Shown here one piece after another: positions 36,276 to 48,145 of a stretch of DNA of 64,000 nt (position 1 is its first letter; each line of letters opens with the position of its first letter). The notes under the pieces were generated by a model. The model saw only the letters and a list, made by a program, of their open reading frames with translations. It ran no database searches and was not told the origin of the DNA. The position numbers and the translations under genes are program-made. The stretch comes from Parus major (taxonomy: Eukaryota; Chordata; Aves; Passeriformes; Paridae): the NCBI RefSeq assembly GCF_001522545.3, contig NC_031776.1:30408342-30472341 (forward strand), in the 5' to 3' direction.

Positions 36276-39200
36276 AAACAACCCTGTGTGTACTGCTTTT
36301 GAGCACATTTTAACATCTGGAATAGCCAACATGTGTAGATCATGTTCATCATCTTCCTAATCAGCACTTTCCTTAATGAGCTAATTGGTGGCAACAAGAA
36401 GTGGCTGCATGAATTTGGTGCAGCCAGCTGCTGCACAGTGTCTGCCTGGCATCATGGCTGTAAGTGCTAAAATCATCCCACTGCACAGCAGCACATCCTC
36501 TCACAGTCTCAGAGCCCCTGCTCTGCTCCCTGTCTGTCATCCTGGGCTCCCACAGCTCCAGGAGGGCTTTTTTTCCCCGGAAGAGCACTCAGGGCACCTC
36601 TGTGGCCTCGCTCCTTGCTGCCCAGAAGCAGGCAGCTGTCTCCCCTCAGTGCCTCTCATCTGCACTGGCAGGATAAAAGTCAATGCGCTGTCCTTTTAGA
36701 CAGAAAAAAATATCTCCGTGCCTGACAGTCCGTGCACAATGGATTTTGTGTCTGCACCATCTCAGGGTGTGGGGTTTTGTCTGTTCCTCTGTGCAGAGGG
36801 AGATGGTGGGAGGACCAGGATTCTGGGGAGAAGGGGCAGCTGCAGGCTTGCACTGGGGTGCAGGAAAAGGTGGGGAGGTTCAAAGCAGATCAGCACACAC
36901 CAGGTTCCTTCTGGCATTGCTTGTGCAGGGCCAAACCAGGAGAGGAACAATGTCTAAACAATTCTGGGTCCAGAAAGGAGAGGCACTAAATCAGAGAGGG
37001 GTTCAGAAGGGAAGAGATGCAAATTCCCCCTTCCTGCACTTGGGGATTTGGGGCACAGGGACTGTCCCATGCAGCTAGGGCAGCATGCAGTGGGCATGCA
37101 GGGCCAGATGGGGATGGGGCAGAAGCTGGAGCACTCCCAGGATGATTGGTGGTTGGCTCTGTGGGCTCTCAGGGCCCTTGATCCGCCCCTGTCACCCTTG
37201 CAGGGTGACACCCATGGGGCAGTGACAGGACACAGTGGGGCTGTCCCTGTGCAGTGCAGTCCCTGGCACAGAGCCTGTGCTCTGCTCCATCACCACACAG
37301 GCTTCCCTCTGGGAGCACAGACTGAGCCTGAATGAAAGCACTTTGATATTTTATATATATTGGAGGACTTATCATTGAATAATTTTGTCCTTAACATGGT
37401 GCTGTTCATCTCTATTTGTGATCTCTGGATTTCAAATGAACATGCCCTACAGAGCACGAATTTACATGGAAATTCTTACAAATCTGGGGGAAGTGCACTT
37501 TGTGTCTGCAGTTCGAATTTCTAGACCAGAATCTTCCTTCAAACATTAATCTGTACAATCCCAGTAAAAAAATTATTACCATGACAGAAGAATTTTGTTT
37601 TAAATTAGACTCTAAGGCCCAAGCTTTAGGATGGAGTCAGCCCAAGATCTTTAAGGTCTCAGTAGCTGATATTATGAGCCTATACATTTTCACATTTACC
37701 CCTCCAAACTTCCCCCCATGTCCTGTTCTGCCCCACAACATTAAAAATGCCTTGGCACCAGCAGTATTCTTCCTCTTCAGGGAACAGCCTGAAATACAGA
37801 AAATCTCTGCAAAGCAAAGTGCACATTTTATTATATAACCTCTAAATTGCAATTTGGAAAACAAACAGCTGCTTTTCTGGCTCCCTAAAGCCACTGTGAA
37901 AAGAGATATACTTTGTCTCACCAAGCCATCTACTGTTATCTGCAGTGTTCATGTTTTCAATTGCAATGATAGTATGGGATTAAGGGAGGAGAATTCCAGC
38001 CCATAGGTTAGGGAGTAAGCAGGACAAACCCACCCAGCTTTCCAGGGAGGCTCCACAGAGCCTTGCAGGAGTCTGATTTTAGAAGTTCTATGAAAGTGAA
38101 ACCTGATGAACTGGAAGGACATCTGGATTACAACGCAGGCAGGACCAAGATTTTGAATTATAAGTGTGTATTGGTGCACAAACTGATAAAAATAACCAAA
38201 GCTTCTTCATTTGAGGGCTTGAAGAGGAATCATATCTTTCTAAGGTACGCTTTTATAAGCATTAAACAGCTTTTGGCACTTGTAATAATCACAAGGTCCA
38301 AAAAATTGAAGGTAGAAAATTGCCTTTTTCTGGGAAAGAGCACTGTTAATATTGAAATCGTTAAAGAAGCCAAACTGTGTGAAGGGCATCTTTATTCCCC
38401 TTTGGCACATCATGACTTCACTTCGATCAATGCAAGCTACATCTCCACGGTTTTCTTTGTCTAAACCAGCTTTGATCAACTCAATTGCACAAATTTCTCC
38501 CAGCTCCTTCAGTAGAAGGGATGTGTGCACTAGGCTGGTGGCTGGTGACCTGTCCTTATCCACACGACCTTTATGATGAAGAAACAGGATTTAGAAATGA
38601 GATTTTTAGATGAAGAGATAGTATTCAGGTCTCAGAGGATCAGCAAAAGGACATGGTTGTGAATTGCTGCCTGTCGCTGGAGCCGCTGGGTTTGTTCCAG
38701 CCAGCGGCACTGGGTGCCTGCTCCTTCACGTAGCCACTGGGAAAACGTGGGAATGTCATCCTTTTTGGAGAGGAGATCCATAAAGAAAGGACTGATGGAA
38801 GTCCATTTTGAGACTGTGGGCTAGGTGATCCAGGCTGGGCAGCCCAAGGCAGGAGGGGAGGTGTCAGGGGCTGCTGTTTGCTGGGAGCAGCAGGTCCTGC
38901 AGCACCAGGGAAAAGAGAGATGAGTAATGGGGGCAAGAGGGGGATTCCACAGGCACAAAACCCCACCTGCTTTTAAGGGGGCAGGGGTAGAGAGGAGGTT
39001 CAGCTTGGTTTTCATCTCCTCCTTGAACTGTTGGCTCTTCATTTCCCTCCTGAATTCCCCTCCCCAGTGGGAGCAGGGTGCCCCAGCCCTTCCCTCCCAC
39101 CTGCCCTGGGCAAAGCAGAGAGGAAGCAGGGAAGGACACAGGAGACATAAAAACACTCTGGCATGCACATAGAGTAAATCAGGGTGTTAAACAAAACCTC

Positions 39201-40423
39201 TGCTCTCAGCTGGCTAATATTTCAAAGGAAAACATTTCAAACACTGGGAGAGATGGTGCAGTTAGCCGGTGATGCAATTACATGGCTGTAAGCTGTAGAA
39301 ACTCTTTCAGTGTGGCACATATTAAACCTTTCAGAGGTAGTGCTTTGATTTTTAATTTTACGCTGTTGGCAGGCAATCAGGGTCTTTAATAGTATGGGGG
39401 CCAGAGGGAAAATGTTTCAAAACAGCAAGGATCTTATCATAGTGTGCAATTAATGAATAATTATTAAAAACCAGAAATAGCTGGAAGAGCAGGCAAGAGC
39501 TGGCAACGCAGTTCTCTGGTTTCAGGCCTATAATGAAATCTCAAGAGAGGGAAGTATGATATGCAGCTTTGTGCAATTAAAGCTAGGATTCTTTCCCCCT
39601 AGTTGAAAGATCAGTGATCTTGAAAAATATACCTGTCACTTGGGTTTGTTTTCCAGTCTTCTAATTGCCATGGTAAAGCATTAACATATAACAAATATGG
39701 ATACATTCTTTTGCAAACTATGGATTTTTGGGGTTCCTTCTTTTAAGCAGTTAGATTTTTATTTTTTTTTTTTAAAATGTTTGAAAGTAAGATTTTTCAG
39801 CATAGTCTGAATATGTTAATCATGGGAAAGGAAATGCTCTACCATTATTCTGGCTGGTCAATTTGTCCAGGAAGACAGCAGAGATGAGAAGAAAAGATTC
39901 CATGTGGACGTCCACATCTGTTTGATGCTCTGCCACAGGATAGTGGTTTCTCTATGATGCTGTCCTAACACCTGTAGTGTCTTCCTATTTCAAACCCATT
40001 TTAAACAGAGCAACCAGAAGGTGCAGCTGTCACTGTGTGTTACCACCAGCCTTGTTTTTCTGATCAAAAGTGAGCTTAGAGTTTGCATTTTCACTTGAGG
40101 ACTATAGGGCCTTCCTGCTTGGAAGTGGGAACAGCTGCTTTGCTTTTAAAGCTGCGTAACAAATCTAATAGTGAAATGTGCAACACTCATGTTTTGCCAC
40201 TGGAATCCATTAGCCCATGGCACAGCAAGAGGGCTCTGCCATGCGGGCTCGGAGATGCATTTGCTTGAGCAGCCTCTTCCTCTGAGTGCTGAACCGCATT
40301 TGCTCTCTGCTGTTTCATTATACACGAATTAAACACAGAAAAAGTTATTTACAGCTATCAGGCATTTCTAGGTGCAATGCTGAGAGGGGTTTTTCCATGA
40401 GCTGTGAGCTAGAGCTGCTCGAG
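36276..40423. other. GPR39: Intronic DNA, nothing recognised
   Basis: This is mixed GC-rich (36400-37330, 38640-39170) and AT-rich (39180-39780) intron. Open frames at 36683-37078, 38063-38464 and 38240-38563 resemble no protein I recognise. The AT-rich stretch 39250-39600 has the texture of conserved non-coding DNA, which cannot be tested from one sequence. Confidence 0.5.
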
Positions 40424-40452
40424 CTGTGTGTGTGTCTGTGTGTGTGTGTGTG
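40424..40452. repeat. (TG)n microsatellite
   Basis: About 29 bases of TG repeat are interrupted by one TC. A second, shorter TG run is at 40984-40996. Confidence 0.95.
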
Positions 40453-41039
40453 TTTTTTGGCTGCTGTCACCCTGTGTTCCTGTCCCCAGTGTCACCCGTG
40501 GGATTGGCACTTTGCAGGAGTGTAAGACGTGGCACCTCCTGTGCTCTGGTCCCTGACTGACAAAAACAGACTGTGAGTGACTCGGAGATGCACTGAAAGG
40601 GGGAAAAACTCTCTCTGTTCCTTGGAAGGCTTTCTGGCTTGAGCACACTTTTGCATATTTATTTAGACACTTTGATTGCCACAGAGCATGGCAGCTCTAA
40701 AGAACTTCACGAGCTAGGAAGTTCTTCTTGAGAAACAATTAGATTTCCCAGACACATTGCGCTGGAAACCAATGGCACTGTCAGGGGGGATGCCAAGCTG
40801 GCTGGTGGAGGCAAGAGAAACCTGGCACAAATGAGAGGTGGCATTTTCTTGAAGCTGTTTCTACCAGATGGAAGTCGATCTTCTTTGTGCTGGTGTTTTG
40901 TTTTCTGGCCTCAGGGTTTTATCTTGCTTTAGTTTTCTCACAACACTGAAGGCCCCTCATTTCTCCAGGACATTGTTAATATGGTGTGTGTGTGTGAGAC
41001 CTGTCCTGGCTGGGGGACAGAAACATCCCATGAGATGTG

Positions 41040-41660
41040 GAAGATGTGGATCCCCTTGTGAAAAATGAGGTTCACATATTTTTATATAGAATTTAAAAGT
41101 TTAATAGAAAGACAATTAGGAGATAAAAATAAAGTAAAGTATACAGATACGGCCGGGTGTCTCTGCATTCAGCCAAGAGAGCACACCTACTAACAAAGGA
41201 TTGTCCCTTAAAAACAGAATCTTACTACACATTCATAAATTCTCATACATATTTAGACATTCATCTTAAGTTTTTGATGTTCCTTTGTTTCATTTTTAAC
41301 TTGCCCCCTTCCCAATAGATCAGTCTTCTTGGCACCACTGGGTTTTACATTCTCTGATAACGGGTGCAATAAATTCCTCTCTTGGAGGGCTTGGAGTCTT
41401 CATCTGGACAAGATAATCTAAGAATACAGGGGGGTCTCTGACTATCTTTTTAGTCTCTTGGTTATATAAGCAAAAGTATTTTGTGCTTTAATATCATGTT
41501 ATAGCCTAACATATATATATTATACCACTATTTCTAAGTTTCATCAATAACAGAAATAAAAGAACCTATATTAATACAACAAAGCTTTCTAACTTCATAC
41601 ATATAACATTAATTTTAATATTTGCAAAAAGCCAATAATATAATATGCATTTATAACACG
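41040..41660. mobile_element. Probable LTR-type retrotransposon remnant (solo-LTR-like)
   Basis: A roughly 600-base AT-rich block differs in texture from its GC-richer flanks and includes TGTGAAAAATGAGGTTCACA at 41057, AATAAA words at 41126 and 41368, and CGGCCGGGTGTCTCTGCATT near 41151. It ends near TTTATAACAC (about 41658). Its size, composition and TG...CA-like ends suggest an endogenous-retrovirus solo LTR of a kind common in songbirds. I could not find a convincing target-site duplication, and the orientation is undetermined. No gag, pol or env sequence is present. It may also be unrelated AT-rich DNA. Confidence 0.4.
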
Positions 41661-44600
41661 CTGATCCTTGCTGAGCTTTGCCAGCCGTGCAGGAAGCGGC
41701 TCCTCAGGACAGACAGCTGCACACATCAGCAAATGGTCCCAGCTTGGGGCAGAGGTTCTGCTGTCCCTGTTCCCAGGCTGGGTGGGTGCAGCAGGGGTCC
41801 AGCCAGTGCTGGCTGCCCACAAGGGCTGAGCCCCATGTGCTCCTGTCCTCACATCACACTGGGCTTGGGAACAGGCGCCAGCAGCTCCTCCTCATCCCGG
41901 GGAAATGCTCCGAGCCCTTTTGTTCCTAAAACACCTCCTGAAGGCAGCAGCTTTTTTCTTGCTGCTTCTCCCTTTAAAGCACGGAGGCAAAGTGTGGAGT
42001 GGAGTTTGTTAGGGTGTTGTATCCGCCTTGGGCTCCTGTCATTAATGGATAATCTTGCTGGATCTGCTGTAATGCAGTGCCAGCTCAGCAAGCTCCAAGG
42101 AACTCTTGGGTAAAGTGCTCTCCATTTTGAGACCGTTTTGGCAGCTTATCACTTGATTTATCTCCTATTTCCAGGCGTGGAACTAAAGGTAAACTGTCAT
42201 TGTAAATCACTAATTCAAGCAGAGTGAGTGAGCAGTGCACAGTTTGCATATTTCAATACCACTTAATTAGAAAAGAAAAATAAAAATCCCTTGTTCTGTA
42301 CAAATGTTCAATGCAAATCCTTTCTCTTAGTGCTTCAGATGGGGAAAATGTTCTTTTGAGTCCCACATGTCTAACGCTGCTGCTCATCTTGTTACAACAG
42401 ACTTTTAATTTTGTCCCTGGGACCAGATTGGGAAGGAGCTTTTTTTAAAGCCCTACCCAGTATGTGTCTCAATCTGGGAAAGGATCCCTGCCTGCTGCTG
42501 GCACATACACCAGCACTGACACCTCTTAACCCAGCTTTGAGCCTGCTGACCATACTTATTTATTTTTTAATTAAAAAAGGCCTTTTGTCCTTGGTAATTG
42601 TATAACTGCCCTTTTATGTCCCAGTAGTCCTAGATGAGCTTGAGCTGTGTGTCTTCCCTAAAGGTGTTCTCATTTGACTCTTGTTCAAAACCTGCTTCCA
42701 ACTGCAAATTGTGCTTTTGCATGACTAGACCTTCTCCTCTACCCACCCCTGATTTCCTTAAGCCACCTTCATGAAAAACAGACTCATTTACTGGATCAGT
42801 GGGAGTAACATTTTCTTCTGGCATGCCGCTTCGAAAAATGAAGGCTCTTGATACGATCACTGCCTTCAACCCTCCTCTCTCACCATTCCCTCTTCCCTTC
42901 TTCCATTACCCTTTATACTTCTGCTGCACTGCTGGGCAGCTGCACATCCAGCATTTACATCGTGTCCCTCCCTCTGCTCTTCATCTTGCCAGCCTAAATT
43001 GCTCCAGCAACCTCATAATTTTAATCTGCAATCATTTTGCTCCAGTAGCTCATGGCAGTGCACAATCCAAACACTCCCTTTCTTTTCAGCCGGGGCTGGC
43101 TCCTGGTGTGCTGATCTCAAAGTAACTCTGGAGCTGAGAGGTTTGTGAGGAGCCAGGTGCATCAAAAGGCAGATTAAAAATTAAAGCTGGAAGACAGAAC
43201 ATCCCTCTTAAGACACCATCCAGTGTTTTTTTTTTTCTTTCAGCACTAGGCAGCTGGTATTTAAACACAAAGTTATAAAACAACTATCCTGTTATAAAAA
43301 AAAGTATCCTTTAGAAAAGCAAGCCAACAAACAAACAAACAATAATACCATCTTTTGATTTATTGGTGTGATTGTTTTTTTTTCCAAACATGATTTCTAG
43401 CAGGTCTTTCTAGTGTGGCTAAAAAACCCTGCATTGTACATAGGATTTTCTTGTTCAGATCAATTTGCTAAATTTTCATTTAGTTTCAAAGTGGTTCATT
43501 TTGTTGAGGCTTCATTTTGTTCAGACTAGCAGCTCAAGAGGTTTCCTGTAGCTTAGAGAGATTGCTTTTGAATTGGTACATTATTCAGCCATGAATTGTT
43601 TCTTTAGTATATGAGCAGCTGAGTGGGGCTTTTATTACAAATATGAATTTCAGTGCAGAACTATGACTATTTTTGCCAAATAAAGAATGTAAAATTAAGC
43701 ACAAGTCTTCATACTATACTGAGATGCTTTTCCACACTGTGTCCATTGGGTGTTTTTTTTAAGCTCTTAGCAAAAAAATTCCTATAGGGCATGGTAATAT
43801 GATTGACTGCAAACAAGATTTAAAAAATAATACAGTTTAATGTAGAAATGTGGCTACAGCAATAAGAATTGAATAAGAAGCTTTTCCTATTATCTGGAGG
43901 AGCAAGTAAGTACATTCTGTTTTCTGTGATCAGCTACTAATTAAACAGGTTTTCAGCTACATTCAGCACCTGATCCTGTTGTGAAGTTCTGAGTAGCAGG
44001 ATTTCTGCAATCACTGAGGTAATGAGGTGGCTCAGGGTAGCAGAGCAAGTGCAATCTCACTGCTATGCACCAGCCTTTTAAAATATGGTTTTCCTCTGTG
44101 TTGTTTCTTGTTATTTAGCAGTGTACATGATTGCTTTTACCTACCTGGAATCAGTTTCCATCTCTGCAGGATTTTTTGCCCAATAAATTAACTTGGGTAT
44201 ATGGAAAGCAGTAGGAGAGAAGTGCCTGGGTTTTGAAGATGCTGCCTCTGGATTTAGGGAGATGCTGTGGATGGAATATTCTTGTAGCAAGTCTGGTGAC
44301 ATTATTTACTTGGTGCTTTAATTGGAGGCCCTTGTGTGTTCCAGCTGCCTCAGTGGGGAGGTGGAGGAGCCCATCAGTGCCCCAGAGCAGATTTCCTGCT
44401 CTGTTTTTCTCTAGCAGGCTTCAGCCACCGAGAGAGTTTCCCCTGACTTCAGGGGTGGGAGGCAGGGTTTGGAAGGGCATCTTGCCACCCCCACCTCAGC
44501 TACCCAGGGGTCACTGGAGCACCAAGTCCTGGCTCTTGGCTCTCTGGCTTCAAGGAGAGAAGAATCCATTTTTACTCTGCTAGCATAGGAGAGAGCTCCT

Positions 44601-47600
44601 TGTCCTTTGCTCTTTGACTTACTGGTCGAAGAAGTTTCTTGTCATATGGGAAGATGATTTGTGCTTTTTGAGTTAATCTCTTGAATACTTTGAGAAAAAT
44701 TAGCTCCATTATCTCTTGGGAGTTAGGGTCTCACTCATTAGTAGGTAGAAACCTTACAAAGTTCAAAAGGAGGTATTTGAAAATCTCTTTCCAAGATGTC
44801 TTAGTTGATTGTAAGAGAGAAAAACTGAGCAGAAAAACTTATTTCAAAGGAAGAGACCATTCTGAAAAGAGGACCAATAATGAAAGTCCAGTGGATATAG
44901 CTGTGTTAACAGGGCCAGAACAGCTACTTAATTACATAGCAATGTCAGGAGCAATAGGATTATCTATTTCTGTCATGGTCTGGGTCAAACTGAAGACCAG
45001 CAGTTGAACTTAAAGTGCCATATAAATGCATAGGAAAGTTCCCAAATGCTTATAATCACCCTCTCAGTTGCTGTGAATTCTGATATTTAATGATCTTCTT
45101 TCTCTCTTTCACAGTTGTATTTTTATTATATGTGAAAGGGTTATTGTAGAAGTCTTTTCTCTTCACCCGTGTCCTGTGTGTCCACAGTGGGAGCCAGCTG
45201 CATGAGGCTGGAGGAAGAAATATATTTTATAATTTACAGTAGGGTAAACTTATTTCTTGCTAAAATCCTCTGCATCCTCACTGTGTTCCAAGAAACACCA
45301 TATTTATCACTGGATTCCAGAGTTTATGTTAAAAATGGCATAATGGAATACAATTCTATATCTTGATTCTTGCTCTTTGTTCATAGAGTTTCCTTCAAAA
45401 AAAGCACCATTTTGTTCCTTCATTTTCTGGAAGAGAGGGATAGAGCAAGCTGTTGGCTACTTGGAGCTGAAGCTTAATTAGTTTTCTCAGGTCTGCAGGA
45501 ATATCTTATGGTTCTTAGTGTTTCTTGGAAAGGTGCTACAAAAGATAGAGAGAGCTGCATGCTCCAATTCCACCTGGAATACTCTGGTTAGCTGTGGATT
45601 CACCTCAAGGAAATAAAAGAGAGTTAAAAGGCCAGCAAAATGTACCCTGTACAGCTTGGATAAAAGAAAGGAGCACACAGTGTTTTTTTTCCAAAACATT
45701 AAATCATTATAAGGGAGATTATTTCAAAAAAATTCTATGCACCAAAGTGAGCTGACATCTTTTGCTATGGCTGAGATCCAAGGCTGAGGTTGTGTTGTGG
45801 GGCAGAGGAAGAAGCCCTGGCTGATGTCTGTTGTCAGCTGCCCCCCTGAGACATTTTGGAGGTCCCCAGCAGCTTCTGGAATCAAAGTGCAAATATCACA
45901 GCACAGACAGCAGGCTCTCAAACCAAACGGTGTCTGTGTGCTGGGTGAATCCATGCCCAGGTGTTTACCTGGATGCCATTTGCACAGCATTTTTACCTTC
46001 TAACCTGGTGTGGGAAACTTGGAATTAGGCTGCTGCCAAGGCTGTGCTGAGGGGGGAGAATGCTCTTCAGCTTGTATATATATATATTCCTTGAAAGGGT
46101 GACAGGTTTGCACTTACTGCAATTCTCTGGACAGCTCCAAAATGTAAATAAAAGGAGATTCAGGTGTTAACAGAGAGGAAACTTCGCTGAAATCAAAATA
46201 CTACAGCTCCCTGAACAGCCTTCTTGGAGGGACGCTGCAAACAAGCCCTGTTTGCCTGGGACATTTTCCTTAGAATGATTTCAAGGAGCTTTGCCACTAC
46301 CCAGGGGTTTGATCCAAATAATCAAAGGTTAGGCCTAATTTAGAAAATAAAGCTGCCTCGTTGCTTAGCATTTACTTTGTTTCCCCCACTGACTTGCTAG
46401 CCAGGACACAATTCAGAGTCAATCTAGAATTCAGCCTTTGTTCTCCTGCAGGGCTGGGATTGCCACTGGAGATGGCTGAATCAGAGATTCCTCCTCTCCC
46501 CACCCTTTCCAAAAGATTCCTGACTGCCACCACCAAACACCCCATTCCTCACCCTCCTGCAGGTTATGACAATGACTGTTCTCAGGGACAGAGGAGAACA
46601 AAGAAGTGGCCTTCAGCCTGAAAGCTGAGCCCCTGAGCTGTCAGCCTCATGCCAGTGGTGCCACAGCTGCTTTGTGAATTTCTGCTCTTCCATTCCCTGG
46701 CTCCTGCTTCCTGTTGCAGATTTTGGTTGGTGGAATTTGGAGAACTACACATGATTTTGATGGCAATTTGCTTTGGTTTCTCTTCTCACTTAGGCTGCTG
46801 AACATAAACTCCAATTGCATTTGTTTTTTAAAGCAGCTGGCAAGCATGATCGTGCTGCCATTTGTGCATCAATAATTCCATTTTCATCTCACTTGCTGAA
46901 ATAAAGCAAGTTTTATTCATTTGCAAGTTTTTAGCACAAAAATCTGACTTGTGTATTGATAATGCCTCTCTCATTTAGGAAGAACTTTGCTGATCCCCCA
47001 TGATGATCAGTTCCATATAACATATATTTAAAGCCTGTCTTTCTGGCAGAGCTCACAAGTATCTGATATATCTGCAGAGCTAATAGAGCATGGTTCTGTA
47101 TTTGTATTCTGCAGTTGATTGTTCAATGATTTCTCCTGCTGAATTGCAATAGATGAGCTGTTTAATGTTGCAACGGCTCATTTTGTAATGTAAAAACAAA
47201 AAAAACCTCTCAATTCCAAATTGTGTTTGCTGGTTAGAATGCAGAATTTAAATGAGATTTATATGGAAGATGTATTTTTCCCATTGTTTCGCCAATGCAG
47301 AAGGAAAACAGGTCTTCACTCTTTCTAAAAGAAAATCAAAGCAACCATGGTAAGAATTTGTTTTGCAAGAAAGAAACATCAATAAAAACTAAACCTCTTC
47401 CCTTCTACACATTGCAGTCCATATTAGTGATTTTTAAAAATGCTTTCTCAATTCAGAAATAACAATTTCCAATAAGCAGGTTTTTCCTGACAGCTGGAAT
47501 GTTGAAATTTCTAAAAGTGAGCACTTTATATTTATTTTACCGTTATGTCTTCTGCTGCCGAGTCTATGAATATTTCCACAACATTCTTGATCTTCCTTTC

Positions 47601-48020
47601 ACCAAAGTAGCCCTGATTTTAAAGGGGCTTTTATGTTTTACTGGTGAACTCTGCTCATGAATGGCAATGGAGGGCTCAGAAGCAGATGCTGGATTTTGTC
47701 TTTTATTGACAAACTGCACGAGATGGGCACCTGAATGAACAGTCAGCCCTCACTTCAAATGCCAGGTTGGTATTTATTGTACGATCATGACTGTTTACCC
47801 ACCTGGGTGAGGGAGGGCACCCAAGAGGACAAGGGAGTGTAGGAAATTCTGCTGGCTTTTATGTTTGGGGACAGCCTTGGCTCTGTCCAGAGGGTTGGGG
47901 TCCCAGGCAAAGTGCTGTGGTGTGCTGGTGAGTGACCTGAAGGACAAACCTGTGCTCGTGGGCTCCCCTCATCATGGGGGTGCAGCCTCAGCACTGAATT
48001 AGCCACTTACAGCATTATAG
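41661..48020. other. GPR39: Intronic DNA, nothing recognised
   Basis: No exon or repeat family was seen. Small features are (AAAC)n at about 43326-43342, a pyrimidine tract ending in TTTCAG at 43223-43243, and (TA)n at 46075-46087. The 108-codon frame at 44681-45007 is unremarkable. Confidence 0.55.
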
Positions 48021-48145
48021 AATGTTAAATAATATAAAGTAAAAAATATATATAAAATAGATATAAAGAATATCTATAAAATATATAAAAATATAAAAAT
48101 ATAAATATAGAAATGTATATAAAATATAAATATAAAGAATAATTA
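48021..48145. repeat. AT-rich low-complexity array (TATAAAA-like)
   Basis: About 120 bases consist almost only of A and T, with irregular TATAAAATA and AATATAAA words and isolated G. It is a degenerate simple repeat. TATA-like words here have no promoter meaning. Confidence 0.9.

Noticed and set aside
36161..36436. Phe/Leu-rich frame resembling a membrane protein
   Set aside because: It is the complement of a purine-rich low-complexity tract.
38240..38563. Minus-strand frame with a globular-looking stretch (ELGEICAIELIKAGLDKE), considered as a processed pseudogene
   Set aside because: I could not tie it to any protein family, and the overlapping plus-strand frame is equally long. A translated search would decide.
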